A stretch of 64,000 nucleotides of DNA from Acidobacteriaceae bacterium KBS 83 (GTDB taxonomy: Bacteria; Acidobacteriota; Terriglobia; Terriglobales; Acidobacteriaceae). The stretch's first letter is position 1. The number at the start of each line of letters is the position of its first letter. Both the position numbers and the translations under genes were made by a program. The notes beneath the pieces are model-generated. The model worked only from the letters and a program-made list of their open reading frames with translations, did no database searches and was not told where the DNA came from. The stretch is taken from positions 208,242-272,241 of the forward strand of contig KB906735.1 in the NCBI GenBank assembly GCA_000381585.1. The letters are read 5' to 3'. Of this stretch, positions 44,596 to 54,136 are shown one piece after another.

Positions 44596-44667
44596 GAATA
44601 TCCTTTCGGCTGGTAATGGAGATCGGGCGCTTGCCGTACACGAAACCATGCACGTAAAGTCGGTGGC

Positions 44668-45450
44668 ATGTCCAGCCGTGCCACGAATCCCTTGCCGCCA
44701 TCGTATCTTTTCAGCCTGGAGAATAAAGTGGCTCTCGTCACCGGGTCGGCCAGCGGGCTGGGCGCGGCGATGGCGCGGGCGCTGACTGGAGCGGGAGCAG
44801 CTGTTGCCGTACATGGCAATCGCAGACCGGCCGATGCGGTGGTCGTCGCGCTCGGTACCAGGGCTCAGGCGTTCGCAGCAGATCTGAGCAAGCCTGGGGA
44901 AGCGAAGGCGCTGTTCGAGCAGGTTAAAGCCCACTTCGGAAGAGTGGATGTGCTGGTCAACAACGCAGGTACGATTCATCGCGAGGATGCGGTGCATGTC
45001 TCGCTTGAAGACTGGCAGCGGGTTCTGCAGGTGAATCTCACGAGCAGCTTTCAGCTCTCGCAACTGGCGGCGAAGGATATGCTGGAGCGCCGGAGCGGAG
45101 GCAAAATCATCAATGTGGCGTCACTGCTTAGTTTTCAGGGTGGGATTCGGGTGGCTGCGTATGCTGCCAGCAAAGGTGGAATCGCACAGATGACAAAGGC
45201 GCTTGCGAATGAATGGGCGCAACACGGCATCCAAGTAAACGCGATTGCGCCGGGATACTTTGCCACCAGCAATACGGAGGCTCTGCGTCAGGATCCGGTG
45301 CGACAGCAACAGATTCTGGACCGGATTCCGGCGGGACGCTGGGGAGAACCGGATGACTTGGCAGGCGCTGTGATCTTTCTTGCCTCCGCCGCGAGCAATT
45401 ATGTGAACGGCACAGTGCTTACAGTCGATGGCGGATGGATGGGGCGATAG
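44668..45450 (+). CDS. kduD: 2-deoxy-D-gluconate / 2-keto-3-deoxygluconate dehydrogenase (SDR)
   Basis: 260 residues. FSLENKVALVTGSASGLGAA is the typical KduD beginning; NNAGTIHREDAV, the catalytic YAASKGGIAQMTKALANEWA and VNAIAPGYFATSNTEALR follow, ending VNGTVLTVDGGWMGR. It reduces 3-deoxy-D-glycero-2,5-hexodiulosonate to 2-keto-3-deoxygluconate after KduI. Divergent from the cupin/kduI unit with only 72 bases between, so the promoters overlap. Confidence 0.88.
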   Translation: MSSRATNPLPPSYLFSLENKVALVTGSASGLGAAMARALTGAGAAVAVHGNRRPADAVVVALGTRAQAFAADLSKPGEAKALFEQVKAHFGRVDVLVNNAGTIHREDAVHVSLEDWQRVLQVNLTSSFQLSQLAAKDMLERRSGGKIINVASLLSFQGGIRVAAYAASKGGIAQMTKALANEWAQHGIQVNAIAPGYFATSNTEALRQDPVRQQQILDRIPAGRWGEPDDLAGAVIFLASAASNYVNGTVLTVDGGWMGR

Positions 45451-45916
45451 ACGCATCACCTTCCATAGTGAAATGAATCCTGCCCAACGTGGACAGTCCG
45501 AGGCTCCTCTGGAACCGCAGGATGTCCATTCCAATTCGTGGTTATCAGGAATTACACAAGACTGTCCACGATGGTTTCGGCAGAGAAGTATGTCAGCGTA
45601 AATGCGCCGATATCCATTTCCAGAACCTGTCAGGAGCCACTTGTCCTTTGCGTTTCACTGTGCCGCAGCATGGGCCGCGCGCACGCCGTCAACGGCCGCC
45701 CGCTCCAAAGAATCCGTGTTTGACCGTTGCCCCGGCGGCCAACGCCGCGCTTGAGACTGTTACGAAACATCTTTGAGAGGACGAAACCGTACTAGCGCAT
45801 TCGACTCGACGAAAATCGGACAGCAAATGGCGAGAAGACGCGTTTGTCGTCCGAGTCAGTATCCGCAGGCGCCGCCGAGAAACCCAATTCCCGCGTCCTC
45901 CATCGTATCTCGGAGG
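45451..45916. other. Intergenic stretch, nothing recognised
   Basis: 466 bases between the converging kduD and MFS genes. Short plus-strand frames (about 60-95 codons) show no conserved motif, signal peptide or good ribosome site. No clear terminator hairpin found by eye. Confidence 0.4.
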
Positions 45917-47305
45917 CTAAGCCTTTCGTTGAAAGGTTGGCAGCTTGGTCATAACAATTAGAAAGTAGCTAGCCACGCCGACCAGACACAATCCGAATCC
46001 GGCCACAGCGACCGAGATACCCAATAGTGGAATCAACCTCCCTAGAATCAGGGCGCCTAAAGGTATCCCGGCGCGAAAAGCCAGATTGTAAACGCTCATC
46101 ACCCTCCCTCGCATTGAGTCAACAACAATGAGTTGGACGAGCGACAACATTAGCGAGGCAGATGCCATTACAGCAGTGCCGGCAAGAAAAATCAGAACAC
46201 AAGAGATTGGAAGCCATTTGGATACTGCAAATCCGGCCGTTGTAAGCCCAAGTACGACTAGAGCAAGAACCGCTAGACGCGCCTGTCCTTTCAGCTTCTC
46301 CATCGCCGCGACGAGTAGGGCTCCACAAATTGATCCGGCACCTGAGAAAACCAGCAAAAGCTCATAGGTGCCGGGGCCTCTGTTGAAGATCGTCCGCACG
46401 ATCACTGGAAGAAATCCAGTCAAAGAAAAACCAAGCAGAGTTGTGCAAAATGCCAGCACGACGAGCGGAGTCAGACCTTCACGATCTCTAATAAATCCGA
46501 TTCCTTCCTTCATGCTTTTCAAGACGGACATTTGTGTCTTCGGTGCGACGAAATGCACCTGGATAGCGAATAGAGAAAGGATCACCGCAATGTAAGAGAA
46601 GCCGTTCAATGCGAAACACCAAGTCGCTCCAAAGGCGGTATACGCGAAGCCGCCGAGTGTCGGGCCGATGATGCGCGCAAGGTTGAACTGAATGGAGTTC
46701 ATCGAAATTGCATTGGCAAGGTCTTGAGGTTCCACCAGCGTTGGCAACAGCGCGGAATAGGCTGGTCCGCCAAATGACTGCCCGACCCCAACGAAGAAAG
46801 ACAAGGTCAGGATGTGCCAGACCCTGACGGTATGGGTAGAGAAAAGGGCCGCCAACGCAAAGGCGCAGATCATCTGGATATACTGCGACGACAGCAGCAT
46901 CTTCTTCCTGTCCAAGCGGTCAGCAAACACACCACCGAAGAGGGAAAAGAGCATGATCGGCAGTTGCCCCAAGAACAGATCCAGTCCGAGATAGAAGGGA
47001 TCTCTGGTGAGATCGTAGACCAGCCAGCTTTGTGCAAACTGCTGCACAAACGTGCCTATGGTAGAAACACAAGCTCCCAACCACATGATCCGAAAATCAC
47101 GGTACCGAAACGCTCGGAAGATGCGATTCAGAAAGGACGAGGGTTCAACCAAGAAAGCTGGGCTCCGTTCGAGATTTGACCAAACCCTCGTTGATGTGCG
47201 CCAAACCGAAGGTAGCGTTGAGAGATGATTTACAGAATAGATGAGAATCCCGAGGCATCGTCGCAGCTTCTCTGGGAGCGGCCGTCGACTAGGTGGAAGT
47301 ACCAC
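45917..47305 (-). CDS. MFS transporter, EntS/DHA3-like exporter
   Basis: 462 residues in the longest frame, but the first about 55 have no family resemblance; the true start may be a TTG near 47152, without a good ribosome site. FRAFRYRDFRIMWLGACVST opens the first of twelve TM segments; FGGVFADRLDRKKMLL is the MFS loop 2-3 motif; QDLANAISMNSIQFNLARIIG and SMRGRVMSVYNLAF are typical of the enterobactin-exporter/DHA3 group. It probably exports a siderophore, drug or metabolite. No biosynthetic partner is adjacent. Confidence 0.85.
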   Translation of the reverse strand: MVLPPSRRPLPEKLRRCLGILIYSVNHLSTLPSVWRTSTRVWSNLERSPAFLVEPSSFLNRIFRAFRYRDFRIMWLGACVSTIGTFVQQFAQSWLVYDLTRDPFYLGLDLFLGQLPIMLFSLFGGVFADRLDRKKMLLSSQYIQMICAFALAALFSTHTVRVWHILTLSFFVGVGQSFGGPAYSALLPTLVEPQDLANAISMNSIQFNLARIIGPTLGGFAYTAFGATWCFALNGFSYIAVILSLFAIQVHFVAPKTQMSVLKSMKEGIGFIRDREGLTPLVVLAFCTTLLGFSLTGFLPVIVRTIFNRGPGTYELLLVFSGAGSICGALLVAAMEKLKGQARLAVLALVVLGLTTAGFAVSKWLPISCVLIFLAGTAVMASASLMLSLVQLIVVDSMRGRVMSVYNLAFRAGIPLGALILGRLIPLLGISVAVAGFGLCLVGVASYFLIVMTKLPTFQRKA

Positions 47306-47479
47306 GCGGGTAAAACTGATGACTCCTGCTTCTAGCTAATCGATCTGTCGAAGACAGCCTTCTCAGGTTCCTGAGAAAGCCGGATGCGGCCGCGCATCCA
47401 CGTGCTCGCACTGTGGTTGCCGCATAGCGGTCTGACTTGTGAGGCCACAAATCAGGTTGGCGAGCACAGCCAGTCTGCT

Positions 47480-47496
47480 CTATCATTTTATGATAG
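47480..47496. promoter_or_regulatory. Palindromic operator upstream of parDE
   Basis: CTATCATTTTATGATAG: perfect 7-base arms CTATCAT and ATGATAG around TTT, 16 bases before the parD ATG and just before the AGGAGGAG ribosome site. The position and symmetry suit autorepression by the ParD-ParE complex, with the central TATCATTTTATGAT possibly overlapping the -10. Confidence 0.7.
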
Positions 47497-47512
47497 CAGG
47501 AGGAGATGACCC

Positions 47513-47776
47513 ATGCCCAGCAGCTATACCCTTGGCTCCCACTACGAGGATTTCGTGCAATCGCAACTTGAGAACGGCCATTACAACAGCGCAAGCGAAG
47601 TAGTTCGCGCCGGCCTCCGGCTCCTGGAAGAACGGAACGACCGTCTCTGCTCTCTCGATCGGGCCTTAGCGCAAGGCCTTAAGGATGGGGATGCGGGTCG
47701 GGTGCGTCCCGCAGCGAAGGTCTTTGACGAGTTGGAAGCCCGGTACGCTGTGTCGGCGACGAAGAGACGCCGATGA
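47513..47776 (+). CDS. parD: ParD-type antitoxin
   Basis: 87 residues. A ribbon-helix-helix N-terminus (SSYTLGSHYEDFVQSQLENG, SEVVRAGLRLLEERND) binds the operator as a dimer; the C-terminal half is the toxin-binding tail. Strong AGGAGGAG site. Overlaps parE by 4 bases (ATGA), the normal type II toxin-antitoxin arrangement. Confidence 0.92.
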   Translation: MPSSYTLGSHYEDFVQSQLENGHYNSASEVVRAGLRLLEERNDRLCSLDRALAQGLKDGDAGRVRPAAKVFDELEARYAVSATKRRR

Positions 47777-48063
47777 AGGTAGTCCTTACTGCAAAGGCCG
47801 AGGACGACCTGATCCATATCGCCGATTACATAGCTAGAGCCAAGCCAGAACACGCGATCTCGTTCATCCGCGAATTGCGCGACGCTACGCTTCAGCTGGG
47901 TGACCTGCACGGGATTTATCCGATCCTCTCTCGCTATGAGAATCTGCGTCTTCGTCGAGGTGTCCAGGGCAATTACCTCATCTTTTTCCGCGTACACAGG
48001 CGGCAGGTGGTCGTCGTTCGCATTCTGAATGGGGCGATGGACCTCGATCCGCTCCTCTCTTAG
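47773..48063 (+). CDS. parE: ParE/RelE-superfamily toxin
   Basis: 96 residues. KVVLTAKAEDDLIHIADYIA, FIRELRDATLQLGDLHGIYP, LRRGVQGNYLIFFRVHRRQV and VVVRILNGAMDLDPLL match ParE, which poisons DNA gyrase, rather than RelE ribonucleases, which carry different catalytic residues. Translationally coupled to parD. Intact, so probably an active stabilisation module in a region otherwise full of decayed genes. Confidence 0.9.
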   Translation: MKVVLTAKAEDDLIHIADYIARAKPEHAISFIRELRDATLQLGDLHGIYPILSRYENLRLRRGVQGNYLIFFRVHRRQVVVVRILNGAMDLDPLLS

Positions 48064-48290
48064 CTCCCAGCTCGGACACTTCGATCGATTCGTCACCGGC
48101 GCAGGATCACGCGTGCTAACCATTTCCCTGCCAAACTCGGTCTCGGTCATTAAGCGACCTGTCCTGATACGGAGCAGGATTTCACGGGTCCCAACTGAGG
48201 GAAGCCGACCGCAATTATGCTTTGTCCTATCCGGAAACGTTCGCCGTTATCGGAGACTCAAATCACGCATTGGAGCTGAACTCTGCGCGA

Positions 48291-49046
48291 TCAAGCGCTC
48301 TTCGGGTCAACTGTCGGACTAGAGAGAATGTCGAAGGGACTTTGTTCCTGCCAAATAAAAGCCTCAGCGCGCGTGTAGCCGCTTGCCAGACCTCTGAAGC
48401 GGACCACCTGGTCTTGCAGCGCATAGTACCGATCCGGCGTCTGGCTCGCATGCGCGTAGCACGCCGCCCTCTTACGTGACTCCAGCCGGGTGATATCAAC
48501 GTAACGATTCGGCGAAAACTGCATCGTATCTTCGCCATCCGACACTTCGTAGTAATAAAGGGCGAACTTCCGGCCGGATTTTTGCCATGCGTCATACGAG
48601 AGCATCGCAATGGCGCGATGATCACGATGATTGTCGATAATCCAATGAGTGAAGACGACGTCGGGTGCCTCGGCGTTGAGACGGCGCGCAAAGTCTTCAT
48701 AGTGGAGGTTGTCTACTATGGCCGCTCCATTTGTCTGCCCCGCGTAAACGGGACGCGCTCCCAGCAGTTCGCATGCCCGCTTCGCTTCCGCCAATCGTGT
48801 TGCCGCCGGCGTCGGTGGCCACCCGCCATCGTTGAGGTACAGCAAGACGACCTCATGGCCTTGCTCCACTAAGGATGCGATCGCGCCGCCACATCCATAT
48901 TCCGGGTCTCCGGGATGGCCGCCAGCAACGATGATCTTCGCCTTATGCCCTTTCGGCAGCGCGGCTATTGGCGAGATCGCTCCCAGAGCGATGGCGCCTG
49001 AGGCCATTCCTCCTCGAACCATCAAGGCGCGTCGCGTCCATTCCAT
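48291..49046 (-). CDS. Tat-exported PIG-L (LmbE-type) deacetylase
   Basis: 251 residues. N-terminal TRRALMVRGGMASGAIALG is a Tat signal. The zinc-binding motif is GGHPGDPEYGCGG, a variant of AHPDDxE; the second His motif is NHRDHRAIA. Likely removes N-acetyl groups from an amino sugar or glycoconjugate in the periplasm. The next gene on the strand is the oxidase at 49105, 58 bases upstream. A decayed second PIG-L gene lies 1.4 kb away. Confidence 0.88.
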   Translation of the reverse strand: MEWTRRALMVRGGMASGAIALGAISPIAALPKGHKAKIIVAGGHPGDPEYGCGGAIASLVEQGHEVVLLYLNDGGWPPTPAATRLAEAKRACELLGARPVYAGQTNGAAIVDNLHYEDFARRLNAEAPDVVFTHWIIDNHRDHRAIAMLSYDAWQKSGRKFALYYYEVSDGEDTMQFSPNRYVDITRLESRKRAACYAHASQTPDRYYALQDQVVRFRGLASGYTRAEAFIWQEQSPFDILSSPTVDPKSA

Positions 49047-49104
49047 TACTTTACTCGCTCATTTTCTCCGCCATGCTCTTCCGCACTGCGGCATGTAAAC
49101 GGCG

Positions 49105-50259
49105 TCAGCTTGCTAATGAAAGATCCTGGAAACGTCGAGTGGAAAAAAGCCCAAGGTCGTACTCAGGCGAGCCGCCGGTTGCCAGCTCGGCCAGCACTTC
49201 CCCCAGGACAGGAGCGAATTTGAAACCATGGCCGGAAAATCCCGCTGCCAGCGTCACCTGCGAAAATTCAGGATGCTTATCGATAACAAAATGTTCATCG
49301 GGAGTCATCGTGTACAGGCACGTTTCGGCATGAAGCAATCGACCTGCGAGCAGTGGCAGCGCTTCCGCAACGCGTGCTCTGATTATGCGCTCATCGGCAG
49401 GACGTATGGTCCGATCGACCGATTCCGGCGAGCAGAACTCGTCACTGCCATGTAAACCCACCTTCACACCTTCGGAGTCCGGACCGGTGAGAGGAAAGCC
49501 ATATAGCAAAGGCTGCCCCTCCTCCATCTCCCGAATATAGACAGGCATCCGGTCCGTACGAAACAGATCGATGCTGCCGATGGGTTCGAACCGATAGACC
49601 ACCTGGCGTGTGACCCTGAGCGGCAGGTTTAGCTGTTTCAGTATCTGAGGTGCCCACGGACCGGCCGTGATCACCAAGTGTTCGGCGGCATATGTCTGGC
49701 GCGACGTCCGCACCAATACGTCACCGGTGGGCAATGCGTTCCATTCCATCACTGGCTCATCGAAATGAAGTTCCGCGCCAGCCATTACGGCTTGTCCAAG
49801 CTGCTGTTCGATACAGAGCTCCGGTCGGAGATAGCCCGCATCCCTCTCCCAGAGCGCGACCCAGTCATCATCCATTTTGAACGCGGGATACCGGCGGCGG
49901 ACTTGTTCGGTCGAGAGTACCTCATGCGGTAGCATGAACCGTTCCGCGCTAACGGCACTCCGCCCCACCAGGCCCCCGCCGGCTCGTCCAATCATTAATC
50001 CGCCCGTTATATGCATCAGGTGTTGCCCGGAGTCAAACTCCAGCCGGCGCCAGAGCTCGTAACCGCGCAACAGCAAGGGAACGTAGCGAGGATCTTCCCA
50101 ATAGGACTGCCGGATGATCCTTGTCTGGCCGTGAGAGGAGCCGTAACTATGAGGCGGTGTGAACTGATCAAAGCCAAGCACACGATGACCGCGCGATGCG
50201 AGCTGCAGCGCCGTTGCGCTGCCCATGGCACCAAGGCCGATAACTATAATAGTGCCCAT
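49105..50259 (-). CDS. solA: FAD-dependent N-methyl amino acid oxidase (SolA-like)
   Basis: 384 residues from ATG 50259, with GGAGAG just upstream; the longer frame upstream has no homology. FAD motif IIVIGLGAMGSATALQLASR, then FDQFTPPHSYGSSHGQTRII; near the C-terminus CLYTMTPDEHFVIDKHP with the Cys that carries the covalent flavin in this family, and AAGFSGHGFKFAPVLGEVLA. Members oxidise N-methyltryptophan or sarcosine, releasing formaldehyde and peroxide. The exact N-methyl substrate is unclear. Confidence 0.87.
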   Translation of the reverse strand: MGTIIVIGLGAMGSATALQLASRGHRVLGFDQFTPPHSYGSSHGQTRIIRQSYWEDPRYVPLLLRGYELWRRLEFDSGQHLMHITGGLMIGRAGGGLVGRSAVSAERFMLPHEVLSTEQVRRRYPAFKMDDDWVALWERDAGYLRPELCIEQQLGQAVMAGAELHFDEPVMEWNALPTGDVLVRTSRQTYAAEHLVITAGPWAPQILKQLNLPLRVTRQVVYRFEPIGSIDLFRTDRMPVYIREMEEGQPLLYGFPLTGPDSEGVKVGLHGSDEFCSPESVDRTIRPADERIIRARVAEALPLLAGRLLHAETCLYTMTPDEHFVIDKHPEFSQVTLAAGFSGHGFKFAPVLGEVLAELATGGSPEYDLGLFSTRRFQDLSLAS

Positions 50260-50423
50260 TGCTCTCCGTGACCGCTCTAATCTGCAAACGGTCAGATTGA
50301 CTGACGTCATGTGGCGACACCTATCCTCGCCCATCCGGAAAACCAATTCAAATGCAGCGAGGTATCTCAGGCCACCTGCTCGAACTGCCGCGTAGCTCCT
50401 GCGACGTCTTGTGTGCGGGGAAG

Positions 50424-51518
50424 CTACTGTGGAAAGACAAGCAGCGTGGCCTCTCCTATTGGCTTCCCGTTCTCCAGAAGAGTCCATCGCAATTCCTGCG
50501 GCTCCCTCCCTGCTTTGGTAGCTGGTGCAGTCAAGAAAAGCTGAGCCGGGTAGCTGCTATGAGACTCCAAGTGATAAGTGCTCTCTTTCGATGTCGAGGT
50601 CCAGCCATCCGGCAGTGAAGCACGAAGGACGAGATCGTGGCTTTCTCTCGTATCGTTATGCAGCAATAGAGGGACCCATAGAGAATGACCACTGCTCAGG
50701 ACTGTCTGGGGCTTCACGAAGCTCAGTGCAGCCGTTAGCCCGTGCGAAGCGTAAAACTCCTTGTAGAAAGACCATAGGCCGCCAAGTTCGAGGCCTACTG
50801 AAGAACTGGACTCCGGCCGATACCCCGGAGGGGGGCATGTACGCAATCGGAGTCTTATCGACTCCATCCCAGACATCCGCTTCGACAGATGAAGACTTGA
50901 CCAGCGACTTTGCAAGCACAAGATGGTCAGGCATGTTAACGTAATAGTCCAGTTGCGGGTCGATCTGCATAGCATAGAACTCCCCTGCACGCCGGTTCAG
51001 CGTGGCATACAGCACCCCTCCGCTACGCGAGACATCCGAAGCCAGGTAGCTGGGGTCATGATGCGCCAGAAAGTCCTGATGGCTTGCATCCGAAAAGTAG
51101 TAGAGCTTCTTGGCTGCCAGGGATGAAGGCCTTCTCCATAATTACTGATGTCTTGAAACTGTCTCGGTGCAGCTACCTGCTCTGGAAAGGCAGTAGGGTC
51201 GCCGGCTATATCAACAGCTTCCGTTGCCACCACCGAGGAGGCCTGATGGTCGCCGTGGTTTTCGCCGGCTACATATGCAGGCATCCAGGTAATGATGACC
51301 CCCGGGCGAGTCGAGGAACCACCTCGTCCAGCGCTTGGCCATGCCCGAGAGTCTCCAGCGAGTGCAGCACGTCCTGGGTTGGGGTGTCAGCCCAGGCAAG
51401 AACCAGATATTTGTGATGCCGCTGGCTGCAAGCGATCGGCGTGCTTCCATTTCCCGCTCGTCGGCCATCGCCCTTCCCTCCTCCATCCCAACTGCGTTCC
51501 CCCAGAATTTCCCCGGGT
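50424..51518 (-). pseudogene. PIG-L deacetylase remnant with C-terminal NEW3-like domain
   Basis: Read right to left in shifting frames: GKFWGNAVGMEEGRAMADER, EARRSLAASGITNIWFLPG, MPAYVAGENHGDHQASSVVA, EQVAAPRQFQDISNYGEGLH, LYATLNRRAGEFYAMQIDP, then SGHSLWVPLLLHNDTRESHD and QELRWTLLENGKPIGEATLL to a stop at 50424. At least four frame breaks and no N-terminal zinc motif. The last part looks like an Ig-like NEW3 domain. It appears truncated where the PQQ-dehydrogenase fragment begins on the opposite strand. Confidence 0.65.
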
Positions 51519-51519
51519 G

Positions 51520-51903
51520 GTGAAGATCACGGCAACTCTTTTACCTGCCTCTGTTATCCATTGCCACGGCGCAGAACGACCCCACGCAAGCTGGCGCGCC
51601 TACGGTGGCGCGGAGGATGGAGCGCAGTACTCCTCACTGAAGCAGGTAAACCGCGGCAATGTGATGCAGTTGAAGCCTATGTGGATTGCGTCCACCGGGG
51701 ACGAGGCCATCTACGCCTTCAACCCGCTCGTCATCGGCGACACCTTGTATGCATTGGCGGAGAAGGATCACATCCTCGCGCTCGATGCAGCGACCGGCAA
51801 GCAGAAGTGGTCGCACAGCATCCATGCAAAGACGCAGCTCGTGCTCGTAGGCATCGAAACAATCTTGAATGAATGTGTGTATCGCTTTAGTCTACAAGCA
51901 TAG
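51520..51903 (+). pseudogene. PQQ-dependent dehydrogenase fragment
   Basis: From a GTG at 51520, a signal-peptide-like stretch reads in alternating frames, then WRAYGGAEDGAQYSSLKQVN, PLVIGDTLYALAEKDHILAL and DAATGKQKWSHSIHAKTQ, the start of an eight-bladed PQQ-binding propeller. After this the sequence departs (VLVGIETILNE) and stops at 51903, so less than a fifth of the normal gene remains. Frame break near 51590. Likely a deletion scar. Confidence 0.6.
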
Positions 51904-52216
51904 AAAGTGACTTAGGCGATGCTCACGCGGCTAATGCGCGTGCCGATCCAATGCTTCTGATTGTAATAATGCTTGGGGAATGAAGCCCTTCATCGCCTGC
52001 TGCGCACTCGACACGCACCGGCTTTGACAGGAATTTGGGTTCACACCAAACAGGTAACGGCAAGTCGGCTTGTGTTGACTAATTGCGATACGAACCCCAA
52101 TCGGCGAAGAAGCGCTTACTGGCTTTCTGAGAAGTTAAGAAACCACAGTAAAACGTGGTCGTCAAAATGATTCACGACGAGCGTCCGAAACGAATAGATC
52201 GTGGGTAAGGGTGCAC
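51904..52216. other. Intergenic stretch, nothing recognised
   Basis: 313 bases between the PQQ fragment and the S1 gene stop. No conserved protein segments or convincing terminator hairpin found by eye. Confidence 0.4.
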
Positions 52217-53932
52217 TTACGCCGTCAACTCCAGGGAGATTTGCTTGGTGTCGCGATCGATCGTAGCGATTTTGAAATTGCGCACCTGACCAACGTAAAG
52301 TGGCTCAGCCTGCGCGCCCAACGCTTTCGTTTCGCCCTTCCATCGGGCGCTCAGCATAGAGCTCAAGGCTGAGAGATCAAGCTTGGCTTCGCTGTGGCTA
52401 GATGCCACCGGCTCGGTCCTTACGCTTACGGCGCAATTGGCGCGAATGCCTTCGCCAAGTTCCACAATGGCGTTATCCCCTGTGCACTCAAGCAGGCGGC
52501 CCGATACGACGTCACCGATTGAATGCTCCTCGAGATACTCGTCCAGGCCGGTAGGAATCAACTGCTTCATGCTCAGCTTAATCTGACGCTTTTCCAACTC
52601 TATGGCGAGAACCTGAGCTCTGACGATCTGTCCGATCTTGAGCGCGTCCTGCGGATGGTTAATGCGTTTTTCGGCGCTGATCTCGCTGACGTGAACCAGG
52701 CCCTCGATACCCTCCGCCAGCTGCACGAAGGCTCCAAACTTCATTAGTCGTGTGACTGGGCCCTCGATAACAGAACCGGCGGGAAACTTCTGCGGCACCA
52801 CGGTCCATGGGTCGCCAAGAGCCTGCTTGAGCCCTAGAGAGAGACGGCGCTCGGCTGGGTTGATCGAAAGGATGACGGCCTCAACCGTGTCATCGAGTTT
52901 GAGAAAATCAGCAGGCTTCCGCACCTTGTTGACCCACGACATCTCAGAGACGTGAATCAGACCCTCGATTCCGGGCTCGACTTCGATGAACGCACCAAAA
53001 TCCGTAAGACGTTTCACGGTGCCGCTTACGCGCTGCCCCAACTGATACCTGTCGGCAGCAGAGCGCCATGGTTCTGGTTGCAGTTGCTTGAGTCCAAGAG
53101 AAATGCGCCTGCTGTCGGCATCGATCTTCAGAACTTTGACCTGTAGTCGCTGACCGACAGTAAGAACTTCTTCAGGATTATTGACGCGACTCCACGCAAT
53201 ATCGCTTACATGCAGCAAGCCATCGACTCCACTAAGATCGACAAAGGCGCCGTAGCTTGTGAGGCTTCGAACCAGACCACTAACAATATCTCCCTCTTTC
53301 ACCTCTGCATATCGTTCTTGCTCAAGCTGCCGGGCCTGTTCTTCAAGGATGACGCGGCGGTCAACGACTACGTCCTCTTCGGCGGCGTCGAGCTTTACGA
53401 TGCGGCAGGTGATCTCCTGGCCAACAAGCTTCTCCAAAGCAGCAGCATCGCGAGTGCCACTACGAGATGCCGGCATAAAGGCTCGTACGCCAATGTCGAC
53501 TGTAAGACCACCCTTGACGAGGCTAGTCACGGTTCCTGCGACGGCTGCTTTTTGCGTATAGGCTTCTTCCAGTGATGACCAGTCCGTCGGCTGAGCAATC
53601 TTCAAACGCGAGAGAGCATAGTATCCTTCTTCATTGCGCCCCTTGACCGAGACAAGAAACCTGTCTCCAACAGTAATCCCTTGGGCGTTGTTCTCAAACT
53701 CTCCCCGAGAGAGTACGCCCTCGATTTTAAAGCCTATATCAAGGAACACCGAATCTGACGAGATCGAGATCACGATGCCTTCTTTCTGTGACGCCGCCGT
53801 CTTCGATTGGCCAACCCCATGAGTCTTCTCAAACTGTGAAAGGAGTGAGCCGAACGATTCTGTGGAATCGTCAATGGCCTCGGGTGTATTGAGAAAGTCG
53901 GGAGTGTTATTTGGGGTGCCTTCGTTTGCCAT
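52217..53932 (-). CDS. rpsA: 30S ribosomal protein S1
   Basis: 571 residues with six S1 RNA-binding repeats, the classical proteobacterial S1 size: GIVISISSDSVFLDIGFKIE, VAGTVTSLVKGGLTVDIGVR, SGLVRSLTSYGAFVDLSGVD, SGTVKRLTDFGAFIEVEPGI, GPVTRLMKFGAFVQLAEGIE and SGRLLECTGDNAIVELGEGI. Repeats 1-2 would bind the ribosome and 3-6 the mRNA. No typical partners (cmk, ihfB) are nearby, and it stands alone among decayed genes, so a second S1 copy elsewhere is possible. The start ATG (53932) has no obvious strong ribosome site in the upstream bases. Confidence 0.9.
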   Translation of the reverse strand: MANEGTPNNTPDFLNTPEAIDDSTESFGSLLSQFEKTHGVGQSKTAASQKEGIVISISSDSVFLDIGFKIEGVLSRGEFENNAQGITVGDRFLVSVKGRNEEGYYALSRLKIAQPTDWSSLEEAYTQKAAVAGTVTSLVKGGLTVDIGVRAFMPASRSGTRDAAALEKLVGQEITCRIVKLDAAEEDVVVDRRVILEEQARQLEQERYAEVKEGDIVSGLVRSLTSYGAFVDLSGVDGLLHVSDIAWSRVNNPEEVLTVGQRLQVKVLKIDADSRRISLGLKQLQPEPWRSAADRYQLGQRVSGTVKRLTDFGAFIEVEPGIEGLIHVSEMSWVNKVRKPADFLKLDDTVEAVILSINPAERRLSLGLKQALGDPWTVVPQKFPAGSVIEGPVTRLMKFGAFVQLAEGIEGLVHVSEISAEKRINHPQDALKIGQIVRAQVLAIELEKRQIKLSMKQLIPTGLDEYLEEHSIGDVVSGRLLECTGDNAIVELGEGIRANCAVSVRTEPVASSHSEAKLDLSALSSMLSARWKGETKALGAQAEPLYVGQVRNFKIATIDRDTKQISLELTA

Positions 53933-54136
53933 AACGATTGTCTAATATTGTAGCCATGATCGGCGCGGTGGCGATTTTTAGCGAGCAATGCAATGTCGCT
54001 GCGCTAGCTGCCGTAAGCGACGCGATGCCGCCTGAGCAGACTTTCAGGAAAACCTGATAAGCCTGCGTTGGCTCCAACAGAATTGGCCTACGTAGCGTAT
54101 TGACGGCTCCAGAAACGCTGTGTTTGGATCGATTCA

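Noticed and set aside
45489-45776. 95-codon plus-strand frame after kduD
   Set aside because: No conserved segment, signal peptide or ribosome site; a second overlapping frame is equally long.
49570-49600. GGTTCGAACC resembling a tRNA T-loop
   Set aside because: It lies inside the SolA-like oxidase coding sequence and no cloverleaf arms or acceptor stem fit around it.
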